64,000 nt of DNA. Origin: Conus ventricosus (lineage: Eukaryota > Mollusca > Gastropoda > Neogastropoda > Conidae). A model generated the notes under the pieces. That model was given only the letters and a program-made list of their open reading frames with translations, ran no database searches and was not told where the DNA came from. The stretch covers positions 52,624,572-52,688,571 of the forward strand of contig CM031595.1 of assembly GCA_018398815.1 (NCBI GenBank), read 5' to 3'. Within the stretch, counting starts at the first letter, position 1; each line of letters starts with the position of its first letter. Of the stretch, positions 35,147 through 47,149 are shown one piece after another. A program made the translations under genes and the position numbers.

Positions 35147-35420
35147 GTTTCAAAACGGAGTGGCTGAGGGCGGAAAATGAAGCAAAATGTAGAAAGAGAG
35201 GGGGTTAGTTACCGCCAAGGACATAAACAAACAAATTACAGGACAAAACACAATGCATTTCGACCTCTTGGGTCTTCTTCAGGCAAAAACAAATAACATT
35301 TAGGACAGTGAAAACGAAGAACGAGAAACCACTTATCTTCTCATATATGAGAAGATAAGTGGTTTCTCGTTCTTCGTTTTCACTGTCCTAAATTAATATT
35401 ATTTGCTTTTGCCTAATAAT
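35147..35420. mobile_element. Second foldback element copy, right arm truncated
   Basis: From TTTCAAAACGGAGTGGCTGA onward it matches the element at 29502 (TTAGTTACCGCCAAGGACAT, ACAATGCATTTCGACCTCTT, GGGTCTTCTTCAGGC). It then enters a perfect palindrome and stops matching after TTTGCTTTTGCCT, where the arm should continue into the hammerhead-like motif. Confidence 0.75.
35298..35393. repeat. Perfect 96-bp palindrome (2 x 48 bp, no spacer)
   Basis: The left arm 35298-35345 (ATTTAGGACAGTGAAAACGA ... CTTCTCATA) is the exact reverse complement of 35346-35393. The centre is TCATA|TATGA. It is part of the foldback family. Confidence 0.97.
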
Positions 35421-35946
35421 TATGAGAAGATAAGTGGTTTCTCGAGGTTTGTAGGTGGTGTGCTGCATATGTTGAATCAGAACACGCATCTCTGAGTGTC
35501 AACATGGATGTCGTGCAAAAAGGTCTTGTGTGACTCAACTTTTAGAAGTGATGGAAGACTTCACAAAGGAGATAGATAAAGGAGAGAATATAGATGTTTT
35601 GTATTTAGACTTTAGAAAAGCATTCGATTCAGTACCACATGAAAGACTTAAAAAAAAATTAGAGTGTCCTAAATTAATATTATTTGCTTTTGCCTAATAA
35701 TTATGAGAAGATAAGTGGTTTCTCGAGGTTTGTAGGTGGTGTGCTGCATATGTTGAATCAGAACACGCATCTCTGAGTGTCAACATGGATTTCGTGCAAA
35801 AAGGTCTTGTGTGACTCAACTTTTAGAAGTGATGGAAGACTTCACAAAGGAGATAGATAAAGGAGAGAATATAGATGTTTTGTATTTAGACTTTAGAAAA
35901 GCATTCGATTCAGTACCACATGAAAGACTTTTTAAAAAATTAGAGT
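35385..35946. repeat. 281-bp direct tandem duplication
   Basis: The segment 35385-35665 is repeated at 35666-35946, almost identically, including the palindrome's outer edge and the first LINE A codons. The copies differ at a few bases (GATGTCGTG/GATTTCGTG; CTTAAAAAAAAATT/CTTTTTAAAAAATT). Confidence 0.92.
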
Positions 35947-37118
35947 CTTATGGAATAATAGGAAATATACTTGGTTGGGTTAGAGACTTTTTATCAAAAA
36001 GAACTCAGAAGGTAAGGATTGGTAGTTCCTTCTCTCATAGTGCTGATGTTATTAGTGGGATACCACAAGGCAGTATTTTGGGACCAATATTATTTACAGT
36101 GTTTATAAATGATCTCCCTGTAGAATTAAAGAGTACATGTAAAGTCTTTGCAGATGACACAAAACTGTATAACTCTCCAAAATGGCATAAGGAATTACAA
36201 AAGGATATTGAAACATTAGTACAGTGGTCTGATACTTGGAACCTATATTTTAATGCAGAAAAATGTAAAAGTACTTCATATTGGTAAAACAAACCCACAA
36301 AAGGAGTATATAATGAAAATTGGGGGCAAGGAAATAAAAGTATCTAAATGTGAAGAAGAGAAAGACCTAGGTGTGACTTTTGACAAAAATTTACTATTTG
36401 ACAATCATATTGTAAATAGTATTAATAAGGCTAACAGAATGATTGGAATAATAAAAAGAACCTTACATTTATGGAAAAGGACACTTTTTTGCAATTATAT
36501 AAGACACTAGTTAGACCTGTTCTTGAATATGGCAACACTGTATGGTATCCAATGCTAAAGAGACAATCAGAAGCTCTAGAACAGGTACAAAGAAGAGCAA
36601 CCAAGATGATTCATAATATAAAAGATTACTCATATCAGGAAAGATTAAAATATCTGCAACTTCCAACACTTAAGGCAAGAAGAATAAGAGGAGACTTGAT
36701 TCAAGCATACAAGATATTTAATGAAATTGATGATGTTGATAAAGCATGCTTTTTTTTGTACACGCAGAAGAATGTTACAAGGAACAGTGAAGATAAGATA
36801 TTTAAACAATATTCTAGAACGAATTTAAGAAAATTTACTTTTACTAATAGAGTAACCAACTTTTGGAATAAACTAACACTTAACATCAAACGTGCACCTA
36901 GTATTAATGTTTTTAAGAACCCCATAGATAAACATGAATTATTAACAAAAATTAGATATGAATTTGATGGATAATAGGTCTGAGCTAGCCTATGACTGGA
37001 CCAACGGTTACGAAAAAAAAAAAAAGGATATATACATACAGAAGGGGCGTAAATAGCCTAAATAGGCTAAGTTGTATTTGATACAACGCCCCCTGATCCT
37101 GATCCTGATCCTGATCCT
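35740..37118 (+). pseudogene. LINE A copy (CR1/L2-like), nearly intact RT with two frameshifts
   Basis: The frame starts at ISECQHGFRAKRSCVTQLL and continues through VLYLDFRKAFDSVPHERL, VISGIPQGSILGPILFTVFI, CKVFADDTKLY and LVQWSDTWNLYFNAEKCK. A one-base change near 36268 moves it to VLHIGKTNPQKEYIMKIGG. Another near 36465 moves it to MEKDTFLQLYKTLVRPVLEY, which runs to the TAA-type end after KIRYEFDG (36974). A short 3' region ends in a poly-A run and GATCCT repeats (37089-37118). About 400 codons are otherwise open, so it is young or its breaks are sequencing errors. The upstream endonuclease domain is absent. Confidence 0.9.
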
Positions 37119-37290
37119 GAACAGCACACGAGTGACTCAGCGACAGTACAGTGTCTCCTCTGGTGGGTTGCCTTATGATGACTTGACATGGACCGCTCCC
37201 TATAGGTTTCCGGTTTCGTAGCTGTGGCGAGACAAGTCAAAATATGGTGGTGGACAGGGGGTTGAATGAGTGGCACTGAGGTGGCATGGA
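37119..37290 (+). mobile_element. 3'-part fragment of the long SINE
   Basis: CGAGTGACTCAGCGACAGTA, CAGTGTCTCCTCTGGTGGGT and TTGACATGGACCGCTCCCTA match the minus-strand SINE at 42346-43211 (CGAAGTGACTCGGCAGCAGT, CAGTGTCTCCTCCGGTGGGT). It lies directly behind the LINE A tail. Confidence 0.75.
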
Positions 37291-37659
37291 AGAGAGCACT
37301 GAGACATTGTACAAGCCCATTTTCGTACGGTATTGAACCTATATTCGCCAGCCCTTGTTTCATTAACCCATTCTTTCGGAAGGTGTAAAATGAGAATTTT
37401 TCTTTCATTTCCTTTCTTCTTGTCTTTGAAATCACTGTATTTTGTTGCTCTGTTGGGTATAGTACTTTTCAAGTGCTCAAGGCTTTTACCTTACAAGTCA
37501 CAGACATAATGTATTCAAAGTCGTGAATTTTATGTTGTTTGCGGTACGAAATGCGCTCAGACAGAAGGGTGTACTAGCGCATACGCGCACAAGTAAGAAG
37601 GGAGATGGGAGGGATGTTGTGGTGGCGGTAGGTGGCGGCGGTGCGGGGGCGGGTGGGGG

Positions 37660-37730
37660 AGTGGTGGTGGTGTGGTGGTGGTGGTGGTGGTGGTGGGTGT
37701 GTGTGGTGTGTGTGGGGTGTGTGTGTGGTG

Positions 37731-37761
<31 letters not shown>

Positions 37762-37895
37762 CGGGCGCGCGGCGCGCAAACGCGAGAGTAGTGTGTGTGG
37801 CGGTGTGTATGGGGCCTATGTGCGCGTGCGTGCGTGCATTCGTGGTTGCACGGTGGTGTGTGTGGTGGTGTGTGGTGGTGGGGGGGGGGGGGGGG
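37660..37895. repeat. Purine/GT-rich simple DNA: (GGT)n, (GT)n, poly-G
   Basis: GGTGGTGGTG blocks, a GT array and a 14-G run at about 37880-37893 occur here, mixed with GCGCGCGGCGCGC. Several G-runs could form G-quadruplexes. The open frames on both strands are by-products. Confidence 0.9.
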
Positions 37896-37939
37896 TATGT
37901 ATGCGTGCATGCGCCATATAAGAATGTTTGGGACACGGT

Positions 37940-38720
37940 TTCAGTTCAGTTCCCAGTTCAGTGGTTTATTTAATGTCTTTTCATTGCCAGATATTAGACA
38001 CTTATTTAAAAAAAAAAAATCCACACTCAACTTATCATCCATTTTAGTACTTTCAAATCCACATTTGATATATGCATATTTACGAAAGTGAAATACCTTA
38101 GTGGTAAACAAATTGTTGTGATCTTTACACAAATTTCGCAACTTGTGACTGCGAAATAACCATGGCAATGCCAGCAACATATGAACCGTGTAGGACAGTA
38201 TTGGCATTATCAAAGTCATTCATCTCAATACCTTTCTCCTGATAGAGCGAGGTCAACACTGAGCATTTAAACAAAAGCTGATGCACATAAATGTTTTCTC
38301 TGCAGACACAAGTAATACCATGAGAATATTTTGTGTTCCATGTATTCAGCCTCAATTTATGAATTAATCTAACAATGTGCCTTAGGCACGATGGCAAGTA
38401 GCCATTTATTGACTAAAATTCCGCTTATGTATATACTTGTCCATAATTTGGATTAATTCACAAGAGGACAAATCTAAGGGATAGTGTAATAAATTTTCAG
38501 CGTTTCTATTTGCTCCTTGCTCTTTCTTTTGCAAGACTGTCTGTCTATTTCATTCCACTTTATACCACAGTGAGATGGGACCCGATAAAAATCAATTCTT
38601 ATGCCTAGAGTTATGAAACAATGCAGTGAATGTTTCATTTCAAAAAGCAAATCTTGGGACACGGCTTCAGAAGCAGTGCGTGTGTGAGACTCGATCGTCT
38701 CCCACAAGATTCACGTTGTT
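37940..38720 (-). pseudogene. LINE C-terminal region: RNase H end and Cys-His block
   Basis: On minus, LHCFITLGIRIDFYRVPSHC then GIKWNE is the last RNase H block (WVPSHCGI.GNE.AD). Further down, CVCRENIYVHQLLFKCSVLT resembles the CxC...H...C terminal zinc-binding block. The match suggests an I/Nimb-type LINE. It is disrupted and lacks its RT. Confidence 0.65.
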
Positions 38721-38939
38721 CGTAATGAAATTGATGTGGATGACATTCGCTTGTAACAACACTCGCCAGCCCGCCCTGTCTCCATGTGTACATCTCCATT
38801 TGAACAATCATGTTTGCATGATGGGATTGACGTAACCCAAAGCCATGCCCCATATCCGACACAGCGCGAACACACCAGTGACACACGAACGTGAACAAAC
38901 AGATGTTTGTGAAGCAATATGTTGTAAAACTGGCTGCCG

Positions 38940-38955
38940 GATCTCTGAGAGAGAG

Positions 38956-38991
<36 letters not shown>

Positions 38992-39025
38992 AGAGAAGGA
39001 GAGAGAGAGAGAGAGAGAGAGGAGT
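38940..39025. repeat. (GA)n array
   Basis: GA repeats with GGA interruptions, followed by a G-rich tail. Confidence 0.9.
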
Positions 39026-39164
39026 GGGAGGGGGAAGGGGGGTGGGGTCATCACTGAGTCGTAGTCTGGCAGTATTGCGACTACGCCCTTTTCTTTGCTA
39101 AAAATAAGTTACACTGAAGCTGGGAACATAAACTTGGGATATAAATGTTTACTACACATATTCA

Positions 39165-39520
<356 letters not shown>

Positions 39521-40229
39521 TCATCATCCTCATTTTTATTTCCAAAGGCAGATAAGTAAATATCCATCCACCCACCTGGTCCTTGCCATTGAAAGGAATT
39601 AAACGCAATGCGCTTTTAAAACTAAACAAACTGACAAAAGACAATGACATATATTTAGAGACTGATATAAGAACTCATACAGTAGCCAGATTGTAATTCC
39701 TTATCAACATTAAAAGAAAAAAGACAGACAGACAGACTGACAGACAGACAGACAGATTCGCTGAAAGAAAGAAAGAAAAACATGAACAAACAAAAACAAA
39801 AACAATTTTTCTCTATCAACATTTTCCTATCACACATCCTCGGGGGAAGGCTTCGAAGCACAGTTTTAATATGAGTCCGTGTGAACATCACCACCGCTCT
39901 CCCTCGCTGCGCTCTTTCGCCTTATCCTCCTCCCCTCCCCCTCCTTTTTTTCCTTCCTCCAACCCTATTTCTTCTTCCTCTTCTTCCTAAAATACTGGTT
40001 CACTCAAAAACGAGTAGGTCACCAGCGCGCATGTTAAAAAGTAAAATAAAATAACATAAAATAGTGCGACTCAGACTGTTGGCCCCTGGAGCAAATTTGG
40101 CAACAAGGGGTCGCACTCGATATTCAAGAAGTTAAAAGCAATGGCCAAATTCAGGCCCAGGTAACAGTAAAATATCTGGGGAAATAAAAAATAGAAAAAC
40201 ATCAATATGCAGATCTCAAAACTGTTGTA

Positions 40230-40965
40230 TCAATTTGTTTTTTTAAAAGAGATTGCATTTTTGGCAATCTTGATGGCACCCGGCAGTGAGTTCCACAGCC
40301 GTACAGAACTGGGATAAAAAGAATGTAAGTGGCTGTCAATATTTGATGCAGGTATGGTATAACATTGACCGCCACTCTTGGTGCTACTTTTATTCAATAC
40401 TAGTTGTTCCATTGGAATATCAATTACTTTAGCTCTGCCTTTGAAGAAGATGTTAAGTTTAATAAAAGCTCTTCTCTCTTCTAAGGGTTTCCATTCTAAT
40501 TTCCTCATGTTCTTCCTAGTATTCCCCTTTTCTCTGATGTGGTTCCCTGTTACGAACCGTGCTGCTCTCTTCTGAATCTTTTCGAAGTTATCAATGTCCT
40601 TTAGATGGTAAGGATCCCAAACTGAGCAACCATATTCCAGTACTGGTCTAACCAGTGTTTTGTAGCAGTCGTCTTTAACCTTTTGGGGGCAGTCATTGAT
40701 ATTCCTGTATAAGAAAGCTAAGATGTTATTTGCTTTCTTACATACTAAATTGTAATGTTCTTTCCATTTGAGACGACTATCTATAATCACGCCTAAATAT
40801 TTTGCAGCATTAGTTTCTTTAAGAATAGTATTATGAATAGAATAATCTGATCTAATTGGTGAGCGTTTGCTACATATACGCAACACTTGGCACTTTTGGG
40901 GATGAAATTCCATTTTCCAAGTTCTTTCCCACTCTTGTAAAGCGTTTAGATCTTCTTGTATTTAC
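40230..40965 (-). pseudogene. LINE fragment: thumb and C-terminus, 5' truncated
   Basis: A continuous minus-strand frame of 227 residues: MEFHPQKCQVLRICSKRS, AAKYLGVIIDSRLKWKEHYN, KTLVRPVLEYGCSVWDPYH, KIQKRAARFVTGNH, and SSVRLWNSLPGAI before the stop. This is the segment after the RT active site in jockey/CR1-type LINEs. It begins abruptly near 40965 and so is 5' truncated. The unbroken frame suggests a recent insertion. It is a third LINE family, distinct from A and B. Confidence 0.88.
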
Positions 40966-41116
40966 CCTCCTCATTGTTCGCCAACCGTCCTACTTCCTTG
41001 TAAACCTACGACATGCTGATTATTTGGGCAGCCACTTAATATCAGTGCTATGTGATCCCTTCCTCCCCTCTCCACCCTCAAGTTTTACAATGCAGAACCA
41101 TCAAAATGGTGATGTC

Positions 41117-41118
<2 letters not shown>

Positions 41119-41199
<81 letters not shown>

Positions 41200-41379
41200 A
41201 GACAAGACAAGACAAGACAAGACAAGACAAACTTCTTTATTTACGAGGATAATAGATAAGCACTGATGTGCTTTTTTACATCCAGTCCTCGCCCTGAGTA
41301 GGGTCAACAATATAAAATAAAAGGTAACAAAGCATGCCAAAATGACTAGAACTACAATACAATACGGGATTAAAATTTT

Positions 41380-41459
<80 letters not shown>

Positions 41460-41490
41460 CGCAGGAGTGAAGGGAGTGCGGGGGTAAGTC

Positions 41491-41544
<54 letters not shown>

Positions 41545-41545
41545 G
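41119..41545. repeat. (GA)n and (GACAA)n arrays in the LINE B copy 2 tail
   Basis: GA arrays run at 41119-41197, 41382-41459 and 41494-41540. GACAA repeats at 41197-41230 form the LINE B 3' tail. Confidence 0.95.
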
Positions 41546-41778
41546 GGGGAGAAAGAGGCGAGAGTGGGTGCGATAAGAGAGCATGTTTAGAACAATCTGA
41601 CAATCAAAAAATTCCAAAGAGAGACAAGACAATTGATTTTGAAGCACCGGGGGAGGGGGGGGGGGGGGGGATAGAAATAAAGCACAAATGGAGGTGGGAA
41701 ATGCATAATGATAGCCCAGTCGCCACGGGTAGGAGGGGATGTCATATGGATAATAAATCAAGTCATTCCAGCAGAACC

Positions 41779-41824
<46 letters not shown>

Positions 41825-41870
41825 CATAAGAATACAAGCATATCGACAAGAGGGCAGGAGGTAGTAGGAA

Positions 41871-41915
<45 letters not shown>

Positions 41916-43890
41916 CATGTACTCATATAAGACATACTTACTAAACAAAATAACATACATGTGCATTTCAAGTACAAAAACACTTTCTAAATAGTCAGGT
42001 ACATACATAAGGCAAAGACGGTGGTGGTGATTGGTGGTGGAGTCATGGCGGAGCATGCAAGTACTGGCACATAAGATGGTTGAAATAATGGTGTTTGAAT
42101 GTTGATATGCATTGGCGTTGTTTGGTTGATTCAGGGAGCGAGTTCCATTGACAGGGACCTGAATATGTTAAACTGGATTTGAATAAGTCAATTCTAGGAA
42201 CAGGGACATGAAGTTTGGGTAGAGTCCTTGAGGAATTTATTGAGAATCTGTGAACTAATGTTGAGGGTGCCTTCCCAGACACAATCTTGTGCATTATGAT
42301 CCCTTTGTTGTATTCTAATCTCAGACTTAATGGGAGAACTTGAATTTTTTTTTTATTATTATTTTTTTTTTTGCTGTCCCAACCTCTGCGCCACCTCAGA
42401 GGCAGTGCACCCACGCCGCTCATTCCGACACCCCGTCCACAGCCACAGCCCGGTTGGCCCCGCCGCAGCCCCGGCACCGGCAATCCACAGGGAGCAGTCA
42501 ATGTCAAGCCGTCAAGAGGCAACCCACCGGAGGAGACACTGCACTGCTGCCGAGTCACTTCGGTGGTGTTCAGTGGCGCCTGTTCTGATCTAACATACGC
42601 AGGACACCACCTACTAAGCCCCCTACTGACGACAATAATTGCTTAGTCACGGAGCCGGCGTGAGTGAGCTCTCCCTCCGGAGGGCGCCACCACGTCCGTC
42701 CAACGACAGCCCCCATGGACTCGCCGATACCGGTGACCCCGACGGAACCAAAGCAAGGCCACAGACGTGGAGAGGACATCGAAATTAAGGTAATCATGAA
42801 AGCAGGGCATGAAGGGCCACAGAATTTGAGACATTTTTTTTTTAATGCTGATCGATGAGAATGAGGATGATTAAGATGATGCTATGGATTTCCATTTCGG
42901 TCTGAGACTACATGACAGGGCTGTACTCTACGCTTCCTTTCATAATATATCCCGGCGTCAACCAGGCCCGAGAGATACAGGCACCTGCAGTGTTGGTCAG
43001 GAAATTTGAGCAACACTCTCAGAAACGCATCCATTAAGTGGATGAAACTCGACTGTGTGGTCCCAGTCTTCCCAACTGAGTCCGCAGCAACTCAACTCTG
43101 GGTAGGAGCCGGTCGGGGCAGAAAAACCCACATGACTTCTGATGGGATTCGAACCCACGACCTCCCAGCCGGGAGTCCGCGACGCTAACCACTTCGCCAC
43201 GGCGGCTGGTTAGAACTTGAATCTTTTTATAGTCCGAGTCAAGAAGACTACTGCTTTTTAGGAGGACTAATTTGAGTGCTCGCTTGTGTAGGCTTAACAA
43301 TGGTTTGAGAGTGTTAGCGCTAGCACAGTCCCATAGAGTAGATCCATAGTCTATGTATGATTGAATATGAGCCTGGAAAAGAGCTTGCGTGAATGCAGGT
43401 CGAGGAAGCGTTTGATTTTGGAGAGTTGATAAACTTTTTGTGAAACTTTTTTGCCTATAGTGAGGTTATGTGAGCTTGCCAACTCATATTGTTATCAATT
43501 GTTATTCCTAGCACTTTGAGGCATGTAACCTGTTCAACGGGTTCATTTTTAAGATGTACAGGAGGAAACTTAAGAGTGAGATTTTGTCTTTTTTGCCTGG
43601 TTGTGATAAGCATGGATTTAGTTTTTTGAGGGTGAAGCGACATGTGATTTAGTTCAGTCCATTTGACGAGGTCATTAGCACTTTCTTGTAAAGTGTGTGC
43701 AAGAACAGTAACATTAGAATGATTTGTATGTATTGTTGTATCATCAGCAAAGAGTTCACAGGTGGATGTGATATGGAGAGGTAAATCATTGATGTAAACT
43801 GTGAACAGTAAGGGACCCAGGATAGGCCTTGTGTCATCCTCCCCTTTTTAGATGGTTGCAGTTGTCGACTGAATGTATTTTGACACATCT
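41197..43890 (-). mobile_element. LINE B copy 2, RT to tail, containing an inserted SINE
   Basis: On minus, the copy reads GPLLFTVYINDLPLHI, CELFADDTTIHTNHSN and DLVKWTELNHMSLHPQKTKS (43850-43560), then VLGITIDNNMSWQAH (43500-43455). The C-terminal LRLEYNKGIIMHKIVSGKAP and PVPRIDLFKSSLTYSG follow (42330-42090). The frame is interrupted at KKIQVL by the SINE at 42346-43211. The 3' region repeats the copy 1 pattern, TA, TG, TC arrays and then AATAAAG with a (CTTGT)n tail. Small frame breaks show it is inactive. Confidence 0.85.
42346..43211 (-). mobile_element. 866-bp tRNA-headed SINE with 11-bp target duplication
   Basis: The duplication AGAACTTGAAT lies at 42335-42345 and 43212-43222. On minus, the element starts with a tRNA-like head: box A TGGCGAAGTGG (43199-43189) and box B GGTTCGAATCC (43155-43145). 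It continues through a unique body and ends in an A-rich AATAATAATAAAA tail next to the low-coordinate duplication. A 3'-part copy occurs at 37119-37290. At 866 bp it is long for a SINE, and the LINE that mobilises it is not evident. Confidence 0.88.
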
Positions 43891-43899
43891 GAGACAGGG

Positions 43900-45190
43900 A
43901 GAAGAGGTAGATGAACCATGCAACTACCGGAGGGATTTCATTTGTTTATGCACGGACGAAGGAATTGCCAGCGTCATGAGCCGGCATTCCAAAGATAACC
44001 CCTGACGAAGGGCAAGGACACTCTCCTCCTACGCGAAGCAATGACGACATTCGCATAAGTTAGGCAGATAGAGCTTTAAAATTTACATACTATTCTATAA
44101 CGGCACAATTTTGGTGCTATACGTTTGTCCAAGAGAATCTAACGGTGTTATAGTGTAATACAAAAAGCATATTAACAACAAATGTTTTCATTTTGGATAA
44201 ATTCGGAAATGTAACTTTTTTGCACTACCGTCCTTCTCCCCCTAAACCATAATGGAATATTCCGTATTTTCTAAAAATAAAGTCCCAACGAACCAATCGC
44301 GTGCACGAACAATAAACCGCGTGAACGAGCAGTCTGCTGGAGTACGGTTTATGTGAATCATATGTCTGGCAATCGATGCGGCTGCCTTGCCAGGAGGTGC
44401 AGTGACCATTGAGTTCTGGCATCACCATGTGTTTGAGTGCTACCATGTGCGTCTATGGGGTTTTGTTTGCTGTCGTTTTCTTGCCTGAAGCGTGGAGTGT
44501 TGGTGAGTCCACTGATTAGATGTAGCGTAGTTAGAGCAATTTTTGATGATTGTATACAGTCCAGGTCAGTATGCCGAAATAGTGTGAATGACCCTTGGCC
44601 GAAGAGAAAGTATATCTCATCCACAAGACCTAGGAGCTGTATGTTTGAAGATCTAGCGAACTGGATATAGTAATTTATTCAACAACGAGTAGCCGCAGGG
44701 AAAGAGGTAACATAACATTTGGGTTCGTCAGATTGTATTCTTTTTAATCCTTTTTTTAAAAATATTTTTATACAAGCATACATTATATACAGAGATAAGA
44801 CAAAAAATTGGTGAGAGTGGGGAGTGGGAAGGACATAGGATGGGGAGAGGGGAAGGTGAGGGGTGGAAATTTGAGGGAGGATGAAAAGAGAGGGAGATTC
44901 TGTTGATATTTTGATATTATTAGTATTTAAAGTTATTGAACAAACATGAATTGAATGTTGTTGTTTTTTCTTTACCGATGACTTTTTGTTAATATTGGAT
45001 GCAAGCATGTTTTCAAAACATCTGAAGCTCCATGAGGTGTATTTAAATGAGATTTATTTTTCTCCTGTTGCTGTGTTGACATTGATCATGTTCAAGAATG
45101 TGTGTATGTTTTTTAAATTCATCAACTCAATAGGGAAAAGACAAGATCCTGAATTTAAGGTTAACTGACAAGTTATGTCATGGTTTCAAA
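43900..45190. other. No gene recognised
   Basis: No protein-like block or named repeat was recognised. AT-rich G-run sections at 44800-44900 resemble those at 45540-45620 and may be decayed copies of one element. Confidence 0.35.
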
Positions 45191-45195
45191 TGGGT

Positions 45196-45320
45196 AACTG
45201 TGAGCGGATATTAAAAGCAGAGCAAAAACAGAATTACTGAACTTCCACATCAAAGAACAAACAAATTACAAAACAAACACAATTTGTTCTGGCCTGCTTG
45301 GTTTTCCTCAGGCAAGACAT
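45196..45320. mobile_element. Diverged left arm of the foldback family
   Basis: AACAAACAAATTACAAAACA, ACACAATTTGTTCTGGCCTG and TTTTCCTCAGGCAAGAC align with AACAAACAAATTACAGGACA, ACACAATGCATTTCGACCTC and TCTTCTTCAGGCAAAA in the copy at 35.2 kb. It is older than the other two and lacks the inverted partner. Confidence 0.5.
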
Positions 45321-45332
45321 TTTCGCATGCTT

Positions 45333-45399
<67 letters not shown>

Positions 45400-45811
45400 A
45401 GTGAGTATGCATATATCTAGATATTTTTTTATAGATCAAAATCCGTAAGAAATTTTATCATCAATCATTTTCAAGAACACATAGTTTTTAAAGCATAGGA
45501 AAATTATGCTTAAAAGATAAGACAAAAGGACAGAATGAAGCAAAAATATGCAAGAAAAAAAAAGTGTATTGGAGATTATGAATTGGGAAGGGGCTGGGTG
45601 GGACAGATGGAAAAGGATGACGATTTACATTAAGAACAACAACATATAATTCATTGATATATTAACAAACAAGTCAAACAAGTCATCAGTACTCATTGTA
45701 ACACCACAAGAACCATACCATCATCATCACCAACACCATCGTCAATGACATTAACAATGAAGAGGATTTTCATGTGCATTTTATCTGCACATACTCAGAC
45801 ACAGACAGACA

Positions 45812-45870
<59 letters not shown>

Positions 45871-45950
45871 TACACTACACTCACATGCGCACATGCACAC
45901 TCTTATTTGCACATGCATGCACAGACTCACATACACATACACACACATAT

Positions 45951-46011
<61 letters not shown>

Positions 46012-46012
46012 A
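45333..46012. repeat. (CA)n microsatellites
   Basis: CA arrays lie at 45333-45396, 45811-45868 and 45955-46010, separated by unique AT-rich DNA. Confidence 0.95.
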
Positions 46013-46083
46013 TGACAGCTAATTATATCACAGTGAAACATCAATAGAAACAAACCAAGAAATTCTTATGTACAAAACACAAG

Positions 46084-46189
46084 AAGATAAGGTAAGATAA
46101 GGTAATGTTGCTTATAGCCCAGCTGACCGTAAAGGGCCACATCAGGTCTGTCACAACGTTAAAATCAACTCACAAGTCAGTCATTCACA
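46084..46189 (-). mobile_element. (TTATC)n-tailed LINE/SINE 3' end, copy 2
   Basis: On minus it reads GAGTTGATTTTAACGTTGTG, CCTGATGTGGCCCTTTACGG and GCTGGGCTATAAGCAACATT followed by ACCTTATCTTACC. It matches 6700-6794 over about 95 bases. Confidence 0.8.
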
Positions 46190-46477
46190 CAATTCTTTAA
46201 AATACATCTTATGAAAACCCATCCGAAATTTTGTTAAAAATCTTTCCACTGTAAAATCTCAGATCTGATGAAAAATGTTAATCTCTTTCAAGAACTCAAA
46301 GATGGCATCAGGCGGAACATCTCTGAACATAACAAGGTTTTCATGGAATCTGCTGTAAAATGTTTGTGTCTCACATCATGCAAGTCAAAACAAAAAACCC
46401 ACCCAACCCAAACCAACCAACCCCCAAAATATTTTTTATGGGATGTCAATTTGAATAGATCTAAACAAAATGTTCCT

Positions 46478-46515
46478 GGGGGGGGGGGGGGGGGGGGGGG
46501 GGGGAAGGGGGGGAA
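46478..46515. repeat. Poly-G tract
   Basis: About 27 consecutive G followed by AAGGGGGGG. Such a run is difficult to sequence, so its length is unreliable. Confidence 0.9.
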
Positions 46516-46599
46516 GAATCTTTCAAAAGGAAGGAAGTTTTATTTGGAGGCCCTTTTATGGATGGTTTCACATACTCAGGATTATTGCGATTCTTTATC

Positions 46600-46715
46600 A
46601 TTATTGTTATTGTTGTTGTTGTTGTTGTAATCATCGTCATTATTATTATTATTATTTTATTATTATTATTATTATTGTTATTGATATTTTTATAAGTATT
46701 ATTATTATTTGTTTG
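46600..46715. repeat. (GTT)n and (ATT)n triplet arrays
   Basis: A GTT run passes into an ATT-rich tract. It contains no coding evidence. Confidence 0.9.
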
Positions 46716-47090
46716 AGGTTACTCACAAGGTGAAGAGGTAAATCATGTTCCTGTCTGCTGGATCCGATATGAAGCGTTTAGTCATTTGCCTTTGTGTTTG
46801 ATTGCATTTATCCATTTTAACGAAACCACCGAAATCGATATTTTGATACCAGTCCAGACTAATGCGCCAAATGGTTCAAGCCTGTGGAAAGGAAGTTGGG
46901 GAGAGGGGGTTTATTCTGGTTATGTTTATGTTCTGTGGTTTGAAAACGGAGAAAAAGCTTAACACGCGCATGTGTACATAATAAATTAATTGCGTGGTAA
47001 TGAACCATATGCGAACCACAGCGCCATGATCGGTAGCGAATGAAAGATCGTATTGATCGACTGACCACCAATGGCCATGAACTGCTGGTT

Positions 47091-47132
<42 letters not shown>
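47091..47132. repeat. Poly-C tract of about 40 bases
   Basis: An uninterrupted C run, then CTCATCCTCC. It is the largest homopolymer here and a likely assembly weak point. Confidence 0.9.
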
Positions 47133-47134
<2 letters not shown>

Positions 47135-47149
47135 ATCCTCCGTCCCCAG

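Noticed and set aside
43130..43207. Stand-alone tRNA gene
   Set aside because: Box A and B are present, but the stems do not close and an A-tailed body with target duplication follows; it is a SINE head.
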